This document shows, one piece after another, positions 1-10,672 of a DNA stretch of 64,000 nt. Under the pieces are notes generated by a model. The model made no database searches. It had not been told where the DNA came from and worked only from the letters and a program-made list of their open reading frames with translations. Numbering within the stretch: the stretch's first letter is position 1; the number at the start of each line of letters is the position of its first letter. This DNA comes from Stipa capillata (Eukaryota; Streptophyta; Magnoliopsida; Poales; Poaceae): the NCBI GenBank assembly GCA_019208055.1, contig JAGXJF010000093.1, positions 62,001 to 126,000 on the forward strand. Reading direction: 5' to 3'. The translations under genes were made by a program, and so were the position numbers.

Positions 1-210
1 GGAGGTTTGCTCCCGAGCGGCCGCTCGTGCTCCGCCGGCTGCTCCCCGAGGAGGTCCGCCCCCGAGCTGCGGCTCGTGCTCCGCGGGCTACTCCCCGAGG
101 AGGTCCGCCCCCGAGCCGCCGCTTGTCCCCCGCTGGCTGCTCCCCGAGGAGGTCCACCCCCGAGCCGCCGCTCCGCCGCTCGTCCCCGCCTCTCTCTCAA
201 GCCCCCGAGG
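1..210. repeat. 49-bp GC-rich minisatellite
   Basis: The core CTCCCCGAGGAGGTCCGCC recurs at about 42, 91 and 140 (exact 49-bp spacing), with a degenerate copy near 201 and a partial copy at the left edge. The three full units are closely similar. The array may continue beyond the window. It lies in a GC-rich block (about 1-420) that could be an untranslated or coding first exon; the overlapping ORFs in all frames are a by-product of the repeat. Confidence 0.8.
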
Positions 211-619
211 AGGTCCGCCGCCAATCGTGCCCTTCTCCTGCCCAAGCATCTCCCCTGGTCCTCTCCCCGAGCCCACACGCCTCCTCTCCCCAAGCCACCC
301 GAGAAGGACCGAGCGCTCCAGCCTCCCGTCTCCTCCGGCCCGCGCCTCCTCCCTGTCGAGTCATCATCCTCAGCACCGAGCCCCAGCCTTCATCAACGAC
401 AAGTCCGAGCATCCATCACCGTGAGACTCCATCTCCTTTGTAGTTTGATTTAATTTGCTGTCCAGATCCGTGGCTGTTGTATATTTTAGTACGAAAATTG
501 ATTGAAATGCTTAACTACAGCTCTTCGTTGTTCCAGTGATACTCGAGCACGATTGATGTGTTTTAAAATAGAACAGTAACATGTGATCTGTTGTCTTGTT
601 CATGCTAGATGTGTGAGAT
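211..619 (+). other. probable 5' non-coding exon and start of intron 1 of the PIF transposase gene
   Basis: GC-rich sequence runs to about 420 and then falls abruptly to AT-rich, intron-like DNA. A plausible splice donor (CACC|GTGAGA) lies at about 417-424. The next convincing acceptor before a start codon is TTTTTTTAG at about 10664-10672, immediately before an ATG. The intron would therefore contain the whole gypsy insertion. The exon is proposed from composition and splice sites only. Confidence 0.35.
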
Positions 620-1799
620 TGTTCGCACGAAATTGGATCCGTGAAACACCTAGGTAAGGGAGTCGCCAACCGCACTTACGTGTGCGATAAACGGATGCTT
701 TTCGAGCAAAGCAACAAAGGATAACTATCGTACTTACGCGTACGACGAGCGATTGCTTTCCGAGCAAAGCAACAAAGATCTTCTTACTTACGTGAAGAAG
801 AAACGACTGTTTTCCAGCGCAAAACAGCAAACATCTACTGCTAAGAAAAGATAAAAGATAAAAGGTAAAAGATTGATTTGATCGATTGTTGGATGTTTTT
901 AATCGGCCGTCACCCTTTACATATTTATAGGGCGGCTGGTCTTCCCGTAGGAGATTTGGACTCCTGATCCTAACTGATTACAAATATATCTCTTTCCTTT
1001 TTAAAGGATCTGGATTCTACCGTACATGTGACTTTCCATACAAACTGAGATAGCTTTCCAAATCTAACTGCCTCGAACGCTGTCATCCGGACTCCTCTTG
1101 GCGCACGAGATATCCTTCCCGAACAAACCGGATTCGACTCCCAAATCTTGCGGGACTGTTCCTTGCGTCTCAAGTTGAAATCTCTGGCGTCGGATAAGTC
1201 TTGAAGGGTAGCGCCATGACTCGGACCTGCTGAAGACGATCCTTCGCGAGTACTCGGGGCCGAACTCGGACTGCTCGGGAATCCGCTGAGTACTCGGAGA
1301 TAAACTTTGTACCGCTCGGGAGTCGGTCGAGCACTCGGGGAACACTCCTCGGGACTGGTGAACTTCTCCGGGCTCGGGGTCACCAGTACTCGGGGTCGAA
1401 GTCGCTCGGGGCTGATAGCACTCGGGGTCGACGGTGCTCGGGGCCGCCACTGTTGAATACCCAGAGGTACCGCTCGTGACTTGATGGCGTAGTGCTCGGG
1501 GCGTGGGCGCTCGGGGACACCTCCAACTGCTCGGGTCTTCGGGAACTTCTGCGAGCACCTTTGCACTTGGGATATGATGACTACTCGGGATGCAGTGAGC
1601 ACTCGGGGGCACTCGGAAACGCCGCGAGCACTCGGTATCAAGTATACCGCGAGCGTCCAGGCCACTCGGCTGTATTAATCCTGCATGTAAGAGTAAATGC
1701 TGCATCCATACTGTTAGTTTCATTATCTCAACTTCCAGCAAACCTAACACTTAATTCGGCCAACTGAATAAATCTTCAAGCCAAATTACGCTGTAAACA
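620..1799 (-). repeat. gypsy-1 3' LTR (left copy)
   Basis: This 1180-bp LTR begins TGTTCGCACGA and ends GCTGTAAACA. The element is on the minus strand, so this is its 3' LTR. It keeps the promoter-like sequence CTATAAATATG (minus strand, about 921-931). From about 1240 to 1640 it carries a dense array of CTCGGGG heptamers. Long minus-strand ORFs here (about 970-1750) recur identically in the other LTR and are not taken as genes. Confidence 0.93.
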
Positions 1800-1818
1800 C
1801 ATGCCCCCTGCTTTTTGG
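1800..1818 (-). other. gypsy-1 polypurine tract
   Basis: Directly inside the 3' LTR the minus strand reads AAAAAGCAGGGGGCATG, a purine-rich run of the kind that primes plus-strand synthesis in LTR retrotransposons. It contains a single C and ends next to the LTR TGTT. Confidence 0.65.
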
Positions 1819-1902
1819 CATAATTGCATTTGCCAAAAACACCTTGAACCACACCGTTGCTTAGGGCGATACTTATAAAGGACATATCGGCCATAGATTT
1901 TG

Positions 1903-3969
1903 TTAAGCTACTTGCCACATACTCGGATAATACCTTTTCAGGTATCTCCCATTAAGAGCCTTGGATAGCCATTCCCCTTGCAAAGATTCTACAAAATAAG
2001 AGTTCCCGGGGACGATCTCGACGACCCTAAATGGACCCTCCCAACTCGGTGACCATTTGCCGAATTTACTGTCCCGAGCTCCAATAGGTAAAATCGTTTT
2101 CCATACTAGGTCTCCTATCTGAAACGATTTTTCCTTTACTCTTTTGTTGTAAGCCTTAGCAACTCTCAAATTCTCCTTCTCGATTTCTCGTAAGGCTTTC
2201 AACCTTTCCTCCGAAACATCGTCTATCTTATCTACCATTAAGTGGCTATAATCTTCAGCTGACAAGTCGTCTTGCCTGGCTATTCTAAGAGCTTGCAATT
2301 TAATTTCCACGGGTAACACTGCTTCCTGCCCGTACACCAACTCAAATGGTGTCACTCGGGTTGCCCCATGTTTAGATATTCGATGGGCCCATAATGCTTC
2401 CGAAAGGACTTCATGCCACCTTCTCGGATGCTCCTCGATTTTCTTCTTTATCAGCTTGATTAAAGTCTTATTGCTGGACTCGGCCTGTCCATTAGCTTGG
2501 GCATAATAGGGCGACGAGTTCAACAACTTGACTCCAAAGGACTCGGCAAACTCACTGAATTGGTGAGACATAAAGAATGCACCCTGATCAGTTGTCAGAG
2601 TTTGAGGGATGCCGAACCTGTGGATGATATGCTCTAAAACAAAGCTAATCACTTCCTTATGAGTCATATTCCTTAAAGGAACTGCTTCGGTCCATTTAGT
2701 GAAATAGTCTGTAGCTACAAGGACAAAACGATGACCTTTCGACGAAGCAGGATGTATTTCCCCAATGAAATCTAAACCCCATCCTCTAGACGGCCACGGC
2801 TTTATAATAGGGTTCATCTTAGCCGCGGGTACTAATTGTATGTTCCCGAACTTCTGGCATGCTTCACATCCTCTATAATACCGAAAACAGTCTTCCAACA
2901 TAGTCGGCCAATAGAATCCTGCCCTCTTCAATAACCATTGCATTTTAGGAGCCGATTGATGTGTTCCACATATCCCTTCATGCACTTCTCCCATAGCTAC
3001 TTTTGACTGGTCGGGATCTAAGCATTTCAATAACACTCCATCTATCGTTCGGCGATATAACTCGTCGTTAAACAAGGTGTACTTTACAGCTTGCCGCTGA
3101 ATTTTCCTATCTCTTGTTCGACTTGGATTTTTCAAATAACTAACTAAAGGTGCCCTCCAATCTTTGACTTCCAAACCGCTTGACGACTCGGCAGCCTGTG
3201 TTAAACTGTTGCCCCCCGAGTCGGAATTGGATCTACACGAGTCGGCTTCAACTTCCAGCAAGTCGGCCTGGCCTTTGACAACAACGAGCATCGGCTCTCT
3301 AGATATGAAAAACTTTCCTCTTCTGACTTGGTACCCGGATGCTTGCTGTGCCAAACAGTTGGCTCTAGAATTCTCCTCCCTGGGGACGTGATTGATACTA
3401 AAGGTATCTAAAAGCTTGACTATATCTAAACATCGGTCTAAATAGCTATTCAGCAACCCATCGAAGCATTGAAACTCTCCATTGACTTGCTGAACTACTA
3501 GCAATGAATCTCCAAAAGCATCTACATCTCTTATACCCATATCTATTAAGCTTTGTAAACCAAACAACAGTGCCTCATACTTTGCCTGGTTGTTAGTGCA
3601 AGGATACTCTAGTCGGACCGATGATTCATAGATGACATTCTTAGGTGAAACTAAAACACTACCAATGCCTTGCCCACTTCTACAAACCGATCCATCAAAG
3701 TAAAGCTTCCACGGGCATGTGCTAACATAATTAACATCCTCTTCATCATTAACCCTATGATCTACAATGAAGTCGGCGACAACTTGACCTTTCATGGCGC
3801 GCAACGACTCATATGTTAGATCAAATTCTATTAACGCATAAGCCCATTTTCCAACTCGTCCACTAAGAATCGGTTGTTGCAACATGTACTTAATCACATC
3901 GACTTGGCAAGACACTACACATGTGCTCGAAAGTAAATAATGCCGAAACTTGTTGCAGGCGTAAAACAA
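1903..3969 (-). pseudogene. pol: gypsy-1 archaeal-type RNase H and integrase
   Basis: The 688-codon segment is in frame with RT but lies after the nonsense codon. Residues 1-70 finish the first RNase H. Residues 87-215 are a second, archaeal-type RNase H (LYFDGSVCRSGQG, YEALLFGLQS, HVPREENSRANCLAQQASGY). Residues about 330-375 form the integrase HHCC zinc finger (HEGICGTHQ .. CEACQKF). The catalytic core has D400 (GLDFIGEI), D461 (TTDQGAFF) and E497 (GQAESSN). The C terminus (about 640-688) has the GDLVWKTILP and WEGPFRVVEI segment of gypsy integrases, with no chromodomain. It stops at 1903, about 100 bases from the 3' LTR. Confidence 0.92.
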
Positions 3970-3975
3970 GGATAA

Positions 3976-5163
3976 TCATAGCTTCTCGATGGATACGTAC
4001 CGACCTTCGGCGTCGAGTAGTCGACGACTTACATATGCGATGATGTGCTCCTTTTTGTCGACTTCTTGAGTTAGCACTGCGCCGAGTGCTTTATCCTGTG
4101 CAGCAATGTATAGTCGGAACGGGACTCCTGACTTAGGTGCTCGGAGCACTGGAGGACTCGACAAATATTTCTTGATACTATTGAAGGCTTCTCGCTGCTC
4201 TGCCCCCCAAGTGAACTCGGCTTCGTTCTTTAGCCGAAGCAAAGGGACGAACGATTCAATCTTACCCGCCAGGTTAGATATAAATCGTCTTAAGTAGTTT
4301 ATCTTCCCTAATAGACTCTGCACATCTTTCTTGCATGTCGGCTCTCCTAACTTCCTAATGGCCTCTATCTTCTTAGGGTCAATCTCTATACCTTGTTCAT
4401 GAATTATGAACCCTAAGAACTTTCCAGCCGACACACCAAACGCGCATTTGAGCGGGTTCATCTTCAACCCATACCGACGCATTCTTTCGAAGGCTAGTCG
4501 CAAGTCGGCCAAGTGGTGTTCACAGCCGTCCGACTTGACGACGATGTCATCAATATAGACTTTTAACACAATGCCTAAGAGATCATGAAAGATCAGGTTC
4601 ATAGCACGCTGATACGTAGCGCCAGCATTCTTCAAACCGAATGTCATGACCACCCACTCGAACAACCCGACGAAACCGGGGCAACGAAAGACAGTTTTAA
4701 ACATGTCCTCTTCGGCCATAAAGATCTGATTATACCCAGCATTGCCATCTAAGAAGCTAAGTACTTTGTGTCCGGAGGCGTCATCTATCAGCATGTCGGC
4801 TATAGGCATAGGATACTCATCTTTAGGTGTGGCCTTATTCAAATCCCTAAAGTCTATACATACCCTAATCTTCCCGGTATTCTTCTTTTCGACCGGCACA
4901 ATGTTTGAAATCCACTCGGCATACCTGCATGGCCGAATGAACCCTGCCTTCACCAGTCGATCGACTTCTTCTTTGATGCGATCGTACAGGTTAGGGTTGA
5001 AACGCCTAGGTGGTTGCTTGTAGGGTCTGAGGCCGGCCTTGATAGGTAACTTATGTTCGACCAGACTCCGACTCAACCCGGGCATCTCTGTATAATTCCA
5101 AGCAAAGCAATCTACGAATTCTCTGAGTAGCGCACATACCTCTTTCTTCTGGCCGACTTCCAT
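3976..5163 (-). pseudogene. pol: gypsy-1 reverse transcriptase with start of RNase H
   Basis: The 395 codons contain the RT palm motifs in order: RVCIDFRDLNKATPKDEYPMP, FLDGNAGYNQI with its catalytic Asp, GLKNAGATYQRAMN, and YIDDIVVKS, which supplies the two catalytic Asp of the Y-x-D-D box. The thumb (GFIIHEQGIEIDPKK, LLGKINYLRRFI) and the start of the canonical RNase H (FRLYIAAQDKALGAVLTQ) follow. It is cut by TGA at 3976-3978 just after VSIEKL. The next ORF is in the same frame and directly continues the RNase H, so this is a point nonsense mutation inside pol. Confidence 0.92.
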
Positions 5164-5360
5164 ATTGGCGTTAATGAACGTTGGTCGGGGAATCCTCCCA
5201 TCGCCAATATCGACTTCTTCGAGTGGGTCGGCCGACGAGAATCCTTGTCCGAGTTCTCCATGTCGTCAAAGTCCTCGATAGTCTCATGCATATCGTTTTT
5301 GCCCAAACGATATTCCTCGGTGCGCTTTTGTAGCCATTTAATGTTATCTTCTTTATTCAT
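5112..5360 (-). pseudogene. gypsy-1 protease-RT linker
   Basis: An 82-codon segment begins with ATG directly after the protease stop, in the same frame (MNKEDNIKWLQKRTEEY). It ends out of frame against the RT ORF, which starts at 5163. The 52-base overlap of two frames indicates a frameshift near 5160-5210. The segment is acidic and has no domain of its own. Confidence 0.6.
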
Positions 5361-6560
5361 TTATAAAGATAAATTATTAAGCTGAGCTATACAAGCCGGC
5401 TGTGCTTGTATCGGTACAAACTCGTCTTTACCGATACTGACATAGTCGTAGTCGGATAAATTCCTACCCGACAGACACTTCATGTCACCGTGCTGCCAAT
5501 CGACTGTGGTCTCGGCTAAAGCAATGCAAGCCGAGTTGTCTGCTTCAATTACTTCGACATCCTCCTCTACCCACTGGATTAGGCACTGATGCAGGGTAGA
5601 GGGGATGCAACAATTGGCATGGATCCAATCTCGCCCTAAGAGCATGTTGTATCGGCCTTTGACGTCGACCACGAAGAACGCAGTCGGCAGGGTCTTGCTT
5701 CCGACTGTGAGCTCTACTGATAATATGCCCTTGGCTTCGGATAGCTCTCCCGAGAACCCGCTGAGTCCCATGTTTGTCTTCATCAATTCGGACTCCTTTC
5801 GGCCTAGCTTGGAGAACACCGAAAGTGGCATGATATTGACCCCAGCGCCGCCATCAACGAGCATTCGGCCAATCGGTCTCCCATCGATGTGGCCCTTGAT
5901 GAATAGGGGCTTCAGGTGCTGCCCGGACTCCTCCGGCTTCTTGAATATGGCGGCGCTCGGACCAAGCAGAAGCTCTGTGACTTCCGACTCGGGAGCGCGG
6001 AATTCGATGGGCAACTCGAATACCATATTGATGTCCATGTCGGCGGGTATCTCTCCGACATCCTTGCTGGCGGTCTCGTCTTCCTTTGCGATGCGCTTTT
6101 CCTTCCAGGTCATCTTCGCGGGCTTCATTGGTCTGGCTTGGTTGAACCATTCGTCGCGCTTCTTCTCGACGAGCTCCTCCTTGAGCTCGAGTGCTCGTAG
6201 CCGTTGGACCCTCCGCTTCTGAGAGTGCGTGAGTCCTGTGGGGCACCACTGCGGCTTCGGCTTGGTCCCTGGTTCAACCGACTTGATCTTCTTCACCTGC
6301 TGACTCGGCATAGATTCGACGTTTGTCTTTCGCGCGCCGGGCCCCGTCGCATTGCTAGATTCTGGCTCGTCCGGGTCATCTACGGTGTCAAATCGTACAT
6401 GCCAGGCTCCCGCTGGTGGCGCCGCGTTAACCTGCGAACTACCAACACGGCGGATCGTTGTGGTCGGCTCCCTTCGGGAACTCGAATGGCACCTGCCTTC
6501 TTTGACTCGGATTGGGTTGCCGTGTGATCTTCGGACTCGGCGCGCTTGACCGGTACCCAA
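5361..6560 (-). CDS. gypsy-1 aspartic protease region of pol
   Basis: The 399-codon open segment contains a charged linker (KEELVEKKRDEWFNQARP, KMTWKEKRIAKEDE) and then a retropepsin. The active-site motif is LVDGGAGVNIMPLSVF, with the catalytic Asp in D-G-G instead of the retroviral D-T/S-G, as is usual in Tat elements. The second half of the fold is visible in GRYNMLLGRDWIHANCC. The enzyme would cut the Gag-Pol polyprotein. It ends with TAA at 5361-5363. A small ORF in the same frame follows at once (5112-5360), then RT in a shifted frame. Confidence 0.85.
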   Translation of the reverse strand: MGTGQARRVRRSHGNPIRVKEGRCHSSSRREPTTTIRRVGSSQVNAAPPAGAWHVRFDTVDDPDEPESSNATGPGARKTNVESMPSQQVKKIKSVEPGTKPKPQWCPTGLTHSQKRRVQRLRALELKEELVEKKRDEWFNQARPMKPAKMTWKEKRIAKEDETASKDVGEIPADMDINMVFELPIEFRAPESEVTELLLGPSAAIFKKPEESGQHLKPLFIKGHIDGRPIGRMLVDGGAGVNIMPLSVFSKLGRKESELMKTNMGLSGFSGELSEAKGILSVELTVGSKTLPTAFFVVDVKGRYNMLLGRDWIHANCCIPSTLHQCLIQWVEEDVEVIEADNSACIALAETTVDWQHGDMKCLSGRNLSDYDYVSIGKDEFVPIQAQPACIAQLNNLSL

Positions 6561-6566
6561 ACTCGC

Positions 6567-7805
6567 TTAGTCGGTGAGTTGCTCCGCTGGACTTTCCTTG
6601 GGGCTGCCAGCCGACTCGGTACGTCGGGTGCCTTGCGCTGAGTGACGGGTTGGTTCCACGCTCGAGTTCCCCGGCTCGAGCCGAGTCCTTTTCCCGCGGG
6701 GCTGTTCTCTGAATCCGGGTCCGAACGGGATCCAACTCGGCTGAAACATGCCGATTGGTCCAGCGGGGTGTAGTGCCCAAGGGTTGAAACCCCACGGAGG
6801 GCATTGTGGGTAGAAAGCGTGCGCGCCTCCCCAGCATGCCGGTCCTGCCGCGAAGTATGGTGGTTGAACGTAAGGGCCCTCCTGCCAGCACTCGGGACCA
6901 CCGAAACCTCGTCGGGGAGGAGACCTGGGACGCTTGGATCCCCCAAGCCGAGTGAACACATTGTTGGTCGTGTACTTATCCAACAACTGTTTTACCGTCG
7001 GCTTTGACTTCGTAGCTTGAATCTTCCCCCGGTTAACCTTCCAGACGCCGACCTCTGGATTCTTTGGCTTGATCATCTTTGGAGTCGGCGAGGAGTTCGA
7101 GATGGTTGTCCCGGGAGTAGGAGAGGGACTCGGCTTGATCGTCCTTGGAGTAGCTTCGTTGTCAATGATGACGTTCTTCCCTTTGGTGGACTCGGCCTGA
7201 TGTGACTGAATCAGCACTTTCTTCTTCTCCAAGTCGATCACGTTGATCGGGAAAGGATCACTGTCCAGCTTCATCTTGGAGCTCTGAGCAAACGTCAATC
7301 GTCCGTCATTAATGGCCGATTGCACCTGTCGACGAAACACATTGCAGTCATTAGTAGCATGGGAAAAGGAGTTATGCCACTTACAATATGCCCTTTTGCC
7401 CAATTCATCCGCCGAGGGTAACACGTGCCCTTCCCTCACTCGGATCATATTCCCCTGCAGGAGCATGTCAAAGATCTTGTCGCATTTGCTAATATCGAAG
7501 GTATACCGAATCTCCTCTTTCCGAGTGGGTGTAGGCCTGAGGGCTGGACAAACAAAGGGTTTTGACTTGGGCGCATTAACCCACTCGGCGATGCATATGT
7601 CAGCGTCGTCCTCGCTGTCCGAGCTGTTTTCGTAGGTTATAACATTGATTGCCGACTTCTCTTTGGCTTTGCCCTTAGAATCCCCGAACCGGCTGCATGT
7701 TTTGACTTCCTTAGCGCGGTTCTCCTGTGCTACAGCCCTCTGAGCGACTTGGCTAATGGTTAGGAATTCTTGGCCTTCTAATCTGTCCTTAATATGGGCG
7801 AGCAA
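6567..7805 (-). pseudogene. gag: gypsy-1 gag C-terminal / nucleocapsid region
   Basis: A 412-codon open segment continues gag. It starts with a basic coiled region and contains a zinc-binding-like motif, CKWHNSFSHATNDC (about residues 139-152), typical of Tat-lineage gag, followed by FRRQVQSAINDGRLTF. Downstream it is proline- and serine-rich (KPSPSPTPGT, repeated PTP). It ends in a TAG-type stop at 6567, close to the protease ORF in the same frame. Overlapping frames at 6380-6961 also look coding-like near the C terminus, suggesting a frame change around 6600-6900. Confidence 0.75.
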
Positions 7806-7819
7806 ACCCGCTCATTGTA

Positions 7820-7878
7820 CTAAAGCACTTGTTCTTAACTTCATTTATAGTCAAGCTAAAGCACTTGTTCTTAACTTC
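7820..7878. repeat. short direct duplication inside gypsy-1 gag
   Basis: A 23-bp sequence beginning CTAAAGCACTTGTTC occurs at 7820-7842 and again at 7856-7878. It lies exactly where the gag reading frame breaks (between the ORFs ending at 7851 and starting at 7805), so it is the likely cause of that break. Confidence 0.8.
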
Positions 7879-9058
7879 TCTAAATCTTCTAATGTAATCA
7901 CAGACCGGCTCATTGTACTTTGTTTAACCATCGTTAGATCCGAGAGCCTGAGCTCGGTCTCGCCACCGTAAAAGTAATCGTGGAACTGCCGCTCTAAGTC
8001 TGCCCAAGACGTAATAGACCTAGGAGCGAGTGAGGTAAACCATGTGAACGCAGTACCCGATAATGACAAGGGAAAAAGTTTTATCCTATAAATATCCGAT
8101 GTGCCGACTTCACTACTCTGCGCTACGAATTGCCCTATATGCTCAAAAGTCGTCCTATTGTCTTCCCCTGTGAACTTGACGAAATCAGGGATCCTGAACC
8201 CGCGGGGGTACGGCATGGTGTCGTAGCACTCGGGGTATGGCTTTAAGTAACCATGAGAGCCATCTTTAGGTATTACGCCGAGTTCTCTGAGTACTGAGGT
8301 GAGTTGGTCTTTATAGCTCATATCGGCCAGCGGGGTACGCGAACTCGGCTGTGGTAACTCGGGTTGGATTTGTTGCGAGTTAAAATATGCCTCTGGAACC
8401 GGCCCATGAGGGACTCCGGTACCGAGAGGTGGAATCGGTGGTGTGCTATACGCGACTGTTTGATAGCAGGGTTGTGGGATGTTCGTGCTAAGGCTTAGAC
8501 TTCGGTCATTATTGGGAGAACTCTGGGACACCGAAGTCGGATTGACAGAAGTCGTGACCACAGGGGCGACTTTTACCCGATGATCGACTCTGTCAGGATC
8601 AGGGTACATCGGCTGTTTGTTCGATGTTCATCGTTAACTTGTAAGACTGTAGATCTAACCTGACCCGGCAGACTATCCTGTAAGTCTCTAGCGATTTGCT
8701 CTTTCAATTCGTCAAATCGGCTATTCAATACTCGAGCGAATAATTGCGCCGATTTGTCCATCTCAGTGCCATATCTGCTAGCTACCGACACGTCGATTAG
8801 ATTAGCGATTTCATCAGAACATGTCGGTTTACTCACCTCGGGTTTGGGCGCAGGAGGTGGATTCGGCACGACTACTTTCTTGATGACGCCGTTCCTCGTC
8901 TTCTGGTAGCCGGCCAACTTTTGCCGGAGTCGCTCCGCCTGCTCCTCTTCGAGTTGTTATTCAATCTCCCGCCGTTCATCTTCAGATAAGTCGTCGAGCG
9001 TGACGGCGATGATGTTTTCCGGGTTGACGATGCTTCCGTCTTTGGAGTCGGGATTCAT
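7851..9058 (-). pseudogene. gag: gypsy-1 gag, capsid portion (broken)
   Basis: Gag reading starts at the ATG at 9058 (MNPDSKDGS..), just after the PBS. An in-frame TAA at 8957-8959 follows after 33 codons. The frame then stays open (8573-8917), and a frameshift near 8600 moves the coding to the frame running from 8609 to 7851. That segment holds the retrotransposon gag (capsid) domain, recognisable by FVKFTGEDNRTTFEHI, FPLSLSGTAFTWF and WADLERQFHDYF. Capsid protein would form the virus-like particle. The C-terminal end of this piece is damaged by a local duplication at 7820-7878, after which coding resumes in another ORF. Confidence 0.85.
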
Positions 9059-9078
9059 CGTGTAACCTTTGCTTCTCT

Positions 9079-9096
9079 TCCCCAGCGGAGTCGCCA
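9079..9096 (-). other. gypsy-1 primer binding site
   Basis: On the minus strand, four bases after the 5' LTR, the sequence reads TGGCGACTCCGCTGGGGA. It begins with TGG, as expected for pairing with a tRNA 3' CCA end. The tRNA was not identified. The gag start ATG (9058) follows about 20 bases later. Confidence 0.75.
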
Positions 9097-9100
9097 ATTG

Positions 9101-10280
9101 TGTTCACACGAAATTGGATCCGTGAAACACCTAGGTAAGGGAGTCGCCAACCGCACTTACGTGTGCGATAAACGGATGCTTTTCGAGCAAAGCAACAAAG
9201 GATAACTATCATACTTACGCGTACGACGAGTGATTGCTTTCCGAGCAAAGCAACAAAGATCTTCTTACTTACGTGAAGAAGAAACGACTGTTTTCCAGCG
9301 CAAAACAGCAAACATCTACTGCTAAGAAAAGATAAAAGATAAAAGGTAAAAGATTGATTTGATCGATTGTTGGATGTTTTTAATCGGCTGTCACCCTTTA
9401 CATATTATAGGGCGGCTGGTCTTCCCGTAGGAGATTTGGACTCCTGATCCTAACTGATTACAAAATATATCTCTTTCCTTTTTAAAGGATCTGGATTCTA
9501 CCGTACATGTGACTTTCCATACAAACTGAGATAGCTTTCCAAATCTAACTGCCTCGAACGCTGTCATCCGGACTCCTCTTGGCGCACGAGATATCCTTCC
9601 CGAACAAACCGGATTCGACTCCCAAATCTTGCGGGACTGTTCCTTGCGTCTCAAGTTGAAATCTCTGGCGTCGGATAAGTCTTGAAGGGTAGCGCCGTGA
9701 CTCGGACCTGCTGAAGACGATCCTTCGCGAGTACTCGGGGCCGAACTCGGACTGCTCGGGAATCCGCTGAGTACTCGGAGATAAACTTTGTACCGCTCGG
9801 GAGTCGGTCGAGCACTCGGGGAACACTCCTCGGGACTGGTGAACTTCTCCGGGCTCGGGGTCACCAGTACTCGGGGTCGAAGTCGCTCGGGGCTGATAGC
9901 ACTCGGGGTCGACGGTGCTCGGGGCCGCCACTGTTGAATACCCAGAGGTACCGCTCGTGACTTGATGGCGTAGTGCTCGGGGCGTGGGCGCTCGGGGACA
10001 CCTCCAACTGCTCGGGTCTTCGGGAACTTCTGCGAGCACCTTCGCACTTGGGATATGATGACTACTCGGGATGCAGTGAGCACTCGGGGGCACTCGGAAA
10101 CGCCGCGAGCACTCGGTATCAAGTATACCGCGAGCGTCCAGGCCACTCGGCTGTATTAATCCTGCATGTAAGAGTAAATGCTGCATCCATACTGTTAGTT
10201 TCATTATCTCAACTTCCAGCAAACCTAACACTTAATTCGGCCAACTGAATAAATCTTCAAGCCAAATTACGCTGTAAACA
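9101..10280 (-). repeat. gypsy-1 5' LTR (right copy)
   Basis: This 1180-bp LTR begins TGTTCACACGA and ends GCTGTAAACA. It is the promoter-bearing LTR of the minus-strand element. The TATA region reads CTATAATATG (about 9401-9410), one base shorter than in the left LTR. The CTCGGGG-rich array (about 9725-10130) lies upstream of that TATA on the minus strand, that is, in U3. Confidence 0.93.
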
Positions 10281-10672
10281 GAGATGTTATTTTGTTCATG
10301 CCAGATTTGTGAGCTCTTGTGTTGTTCATGCCAGATGTCTTAGCATTGTAGATGTGTGAGCCGTTGTTTCGTTTACACAGATAGCTATTGTTTTTAGTAG
10401 ATTAATTGCCGAAGACATTGTTGAATTTACATTAGTCAGTATGAGCTCTGCAAGATCAATTATAATAGCACTGCCATTGCTTTTCAGTAATATGTTTACT
10501 CAGATTGATTGGGATGTAAGTATGCTTATCATTGTGATACTAGCTTTGTAAAATGTTTTAATTCTTGCTGCAGCCACATCCTTCTCTCGTTTGATGTATT
10601 CTTCCAATATACTTGGAATCAAACTTGCTATGTTTTAATTCTTGATGCATTGTTATGTTCTTATTTTTTTAG

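Larger units (their letters stand above)
620..10280 (-). mobile_element. Ty3/gypsy LTR retrotransposon, Tat-like lineage (gypsy-1), complete but mutated
   Basis: The element has two 1180-bp LTRs (TG..CA ends), a 5-bp TSD, a PBS, a polypurine tract and a full set of domains on the minus strand. The order is gag, zinc-binding segment, aspartic protease, RT, RNase H, a second archaeal-type RNase H, integrase. The extra RNase H before integrase and the lack of a chromodomain point to the Tat lineage. The LTRs differ by about six substitutions and two 1-base indels by eye. That implies a recent insertion, a few hundred thousand years at usual grass rates (inference). The coding region has at least two nonsense codons and several frame changes, so this copy could move only with proteins supplied in trans. 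Confidence 0.92.
615..10285. repeat. target site duplication GAGAT flanking gypsy-1
   Basis: GAGAT at 615-619 immediately precedes the left LTR (TGTT..) and GAGAT at 10281-10285 immediately follows the right LTR (..AACA). A perfect 5-bp duplication shows that the element at 620-10280 is one complete insertion and not a recombinant. Confidence 0.95.

Noticed and set aside
970..1750. Two long minus-strand ORFs of about 230 codons in the left LTR, repeated at 9391-10231
   Set aside because: They lie in the LTRs, overlap each other in different frames, and owe their openness to the CTCGGGG-rich composition. No domain is recognisable.
5605..6222. 205-codon plus-strand ORF opposite the gypsy-1 protease
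   Set aside because: It is antisense to a clear protease region with no splice logic or domain, unlike the antisense gene in gypsy-2.
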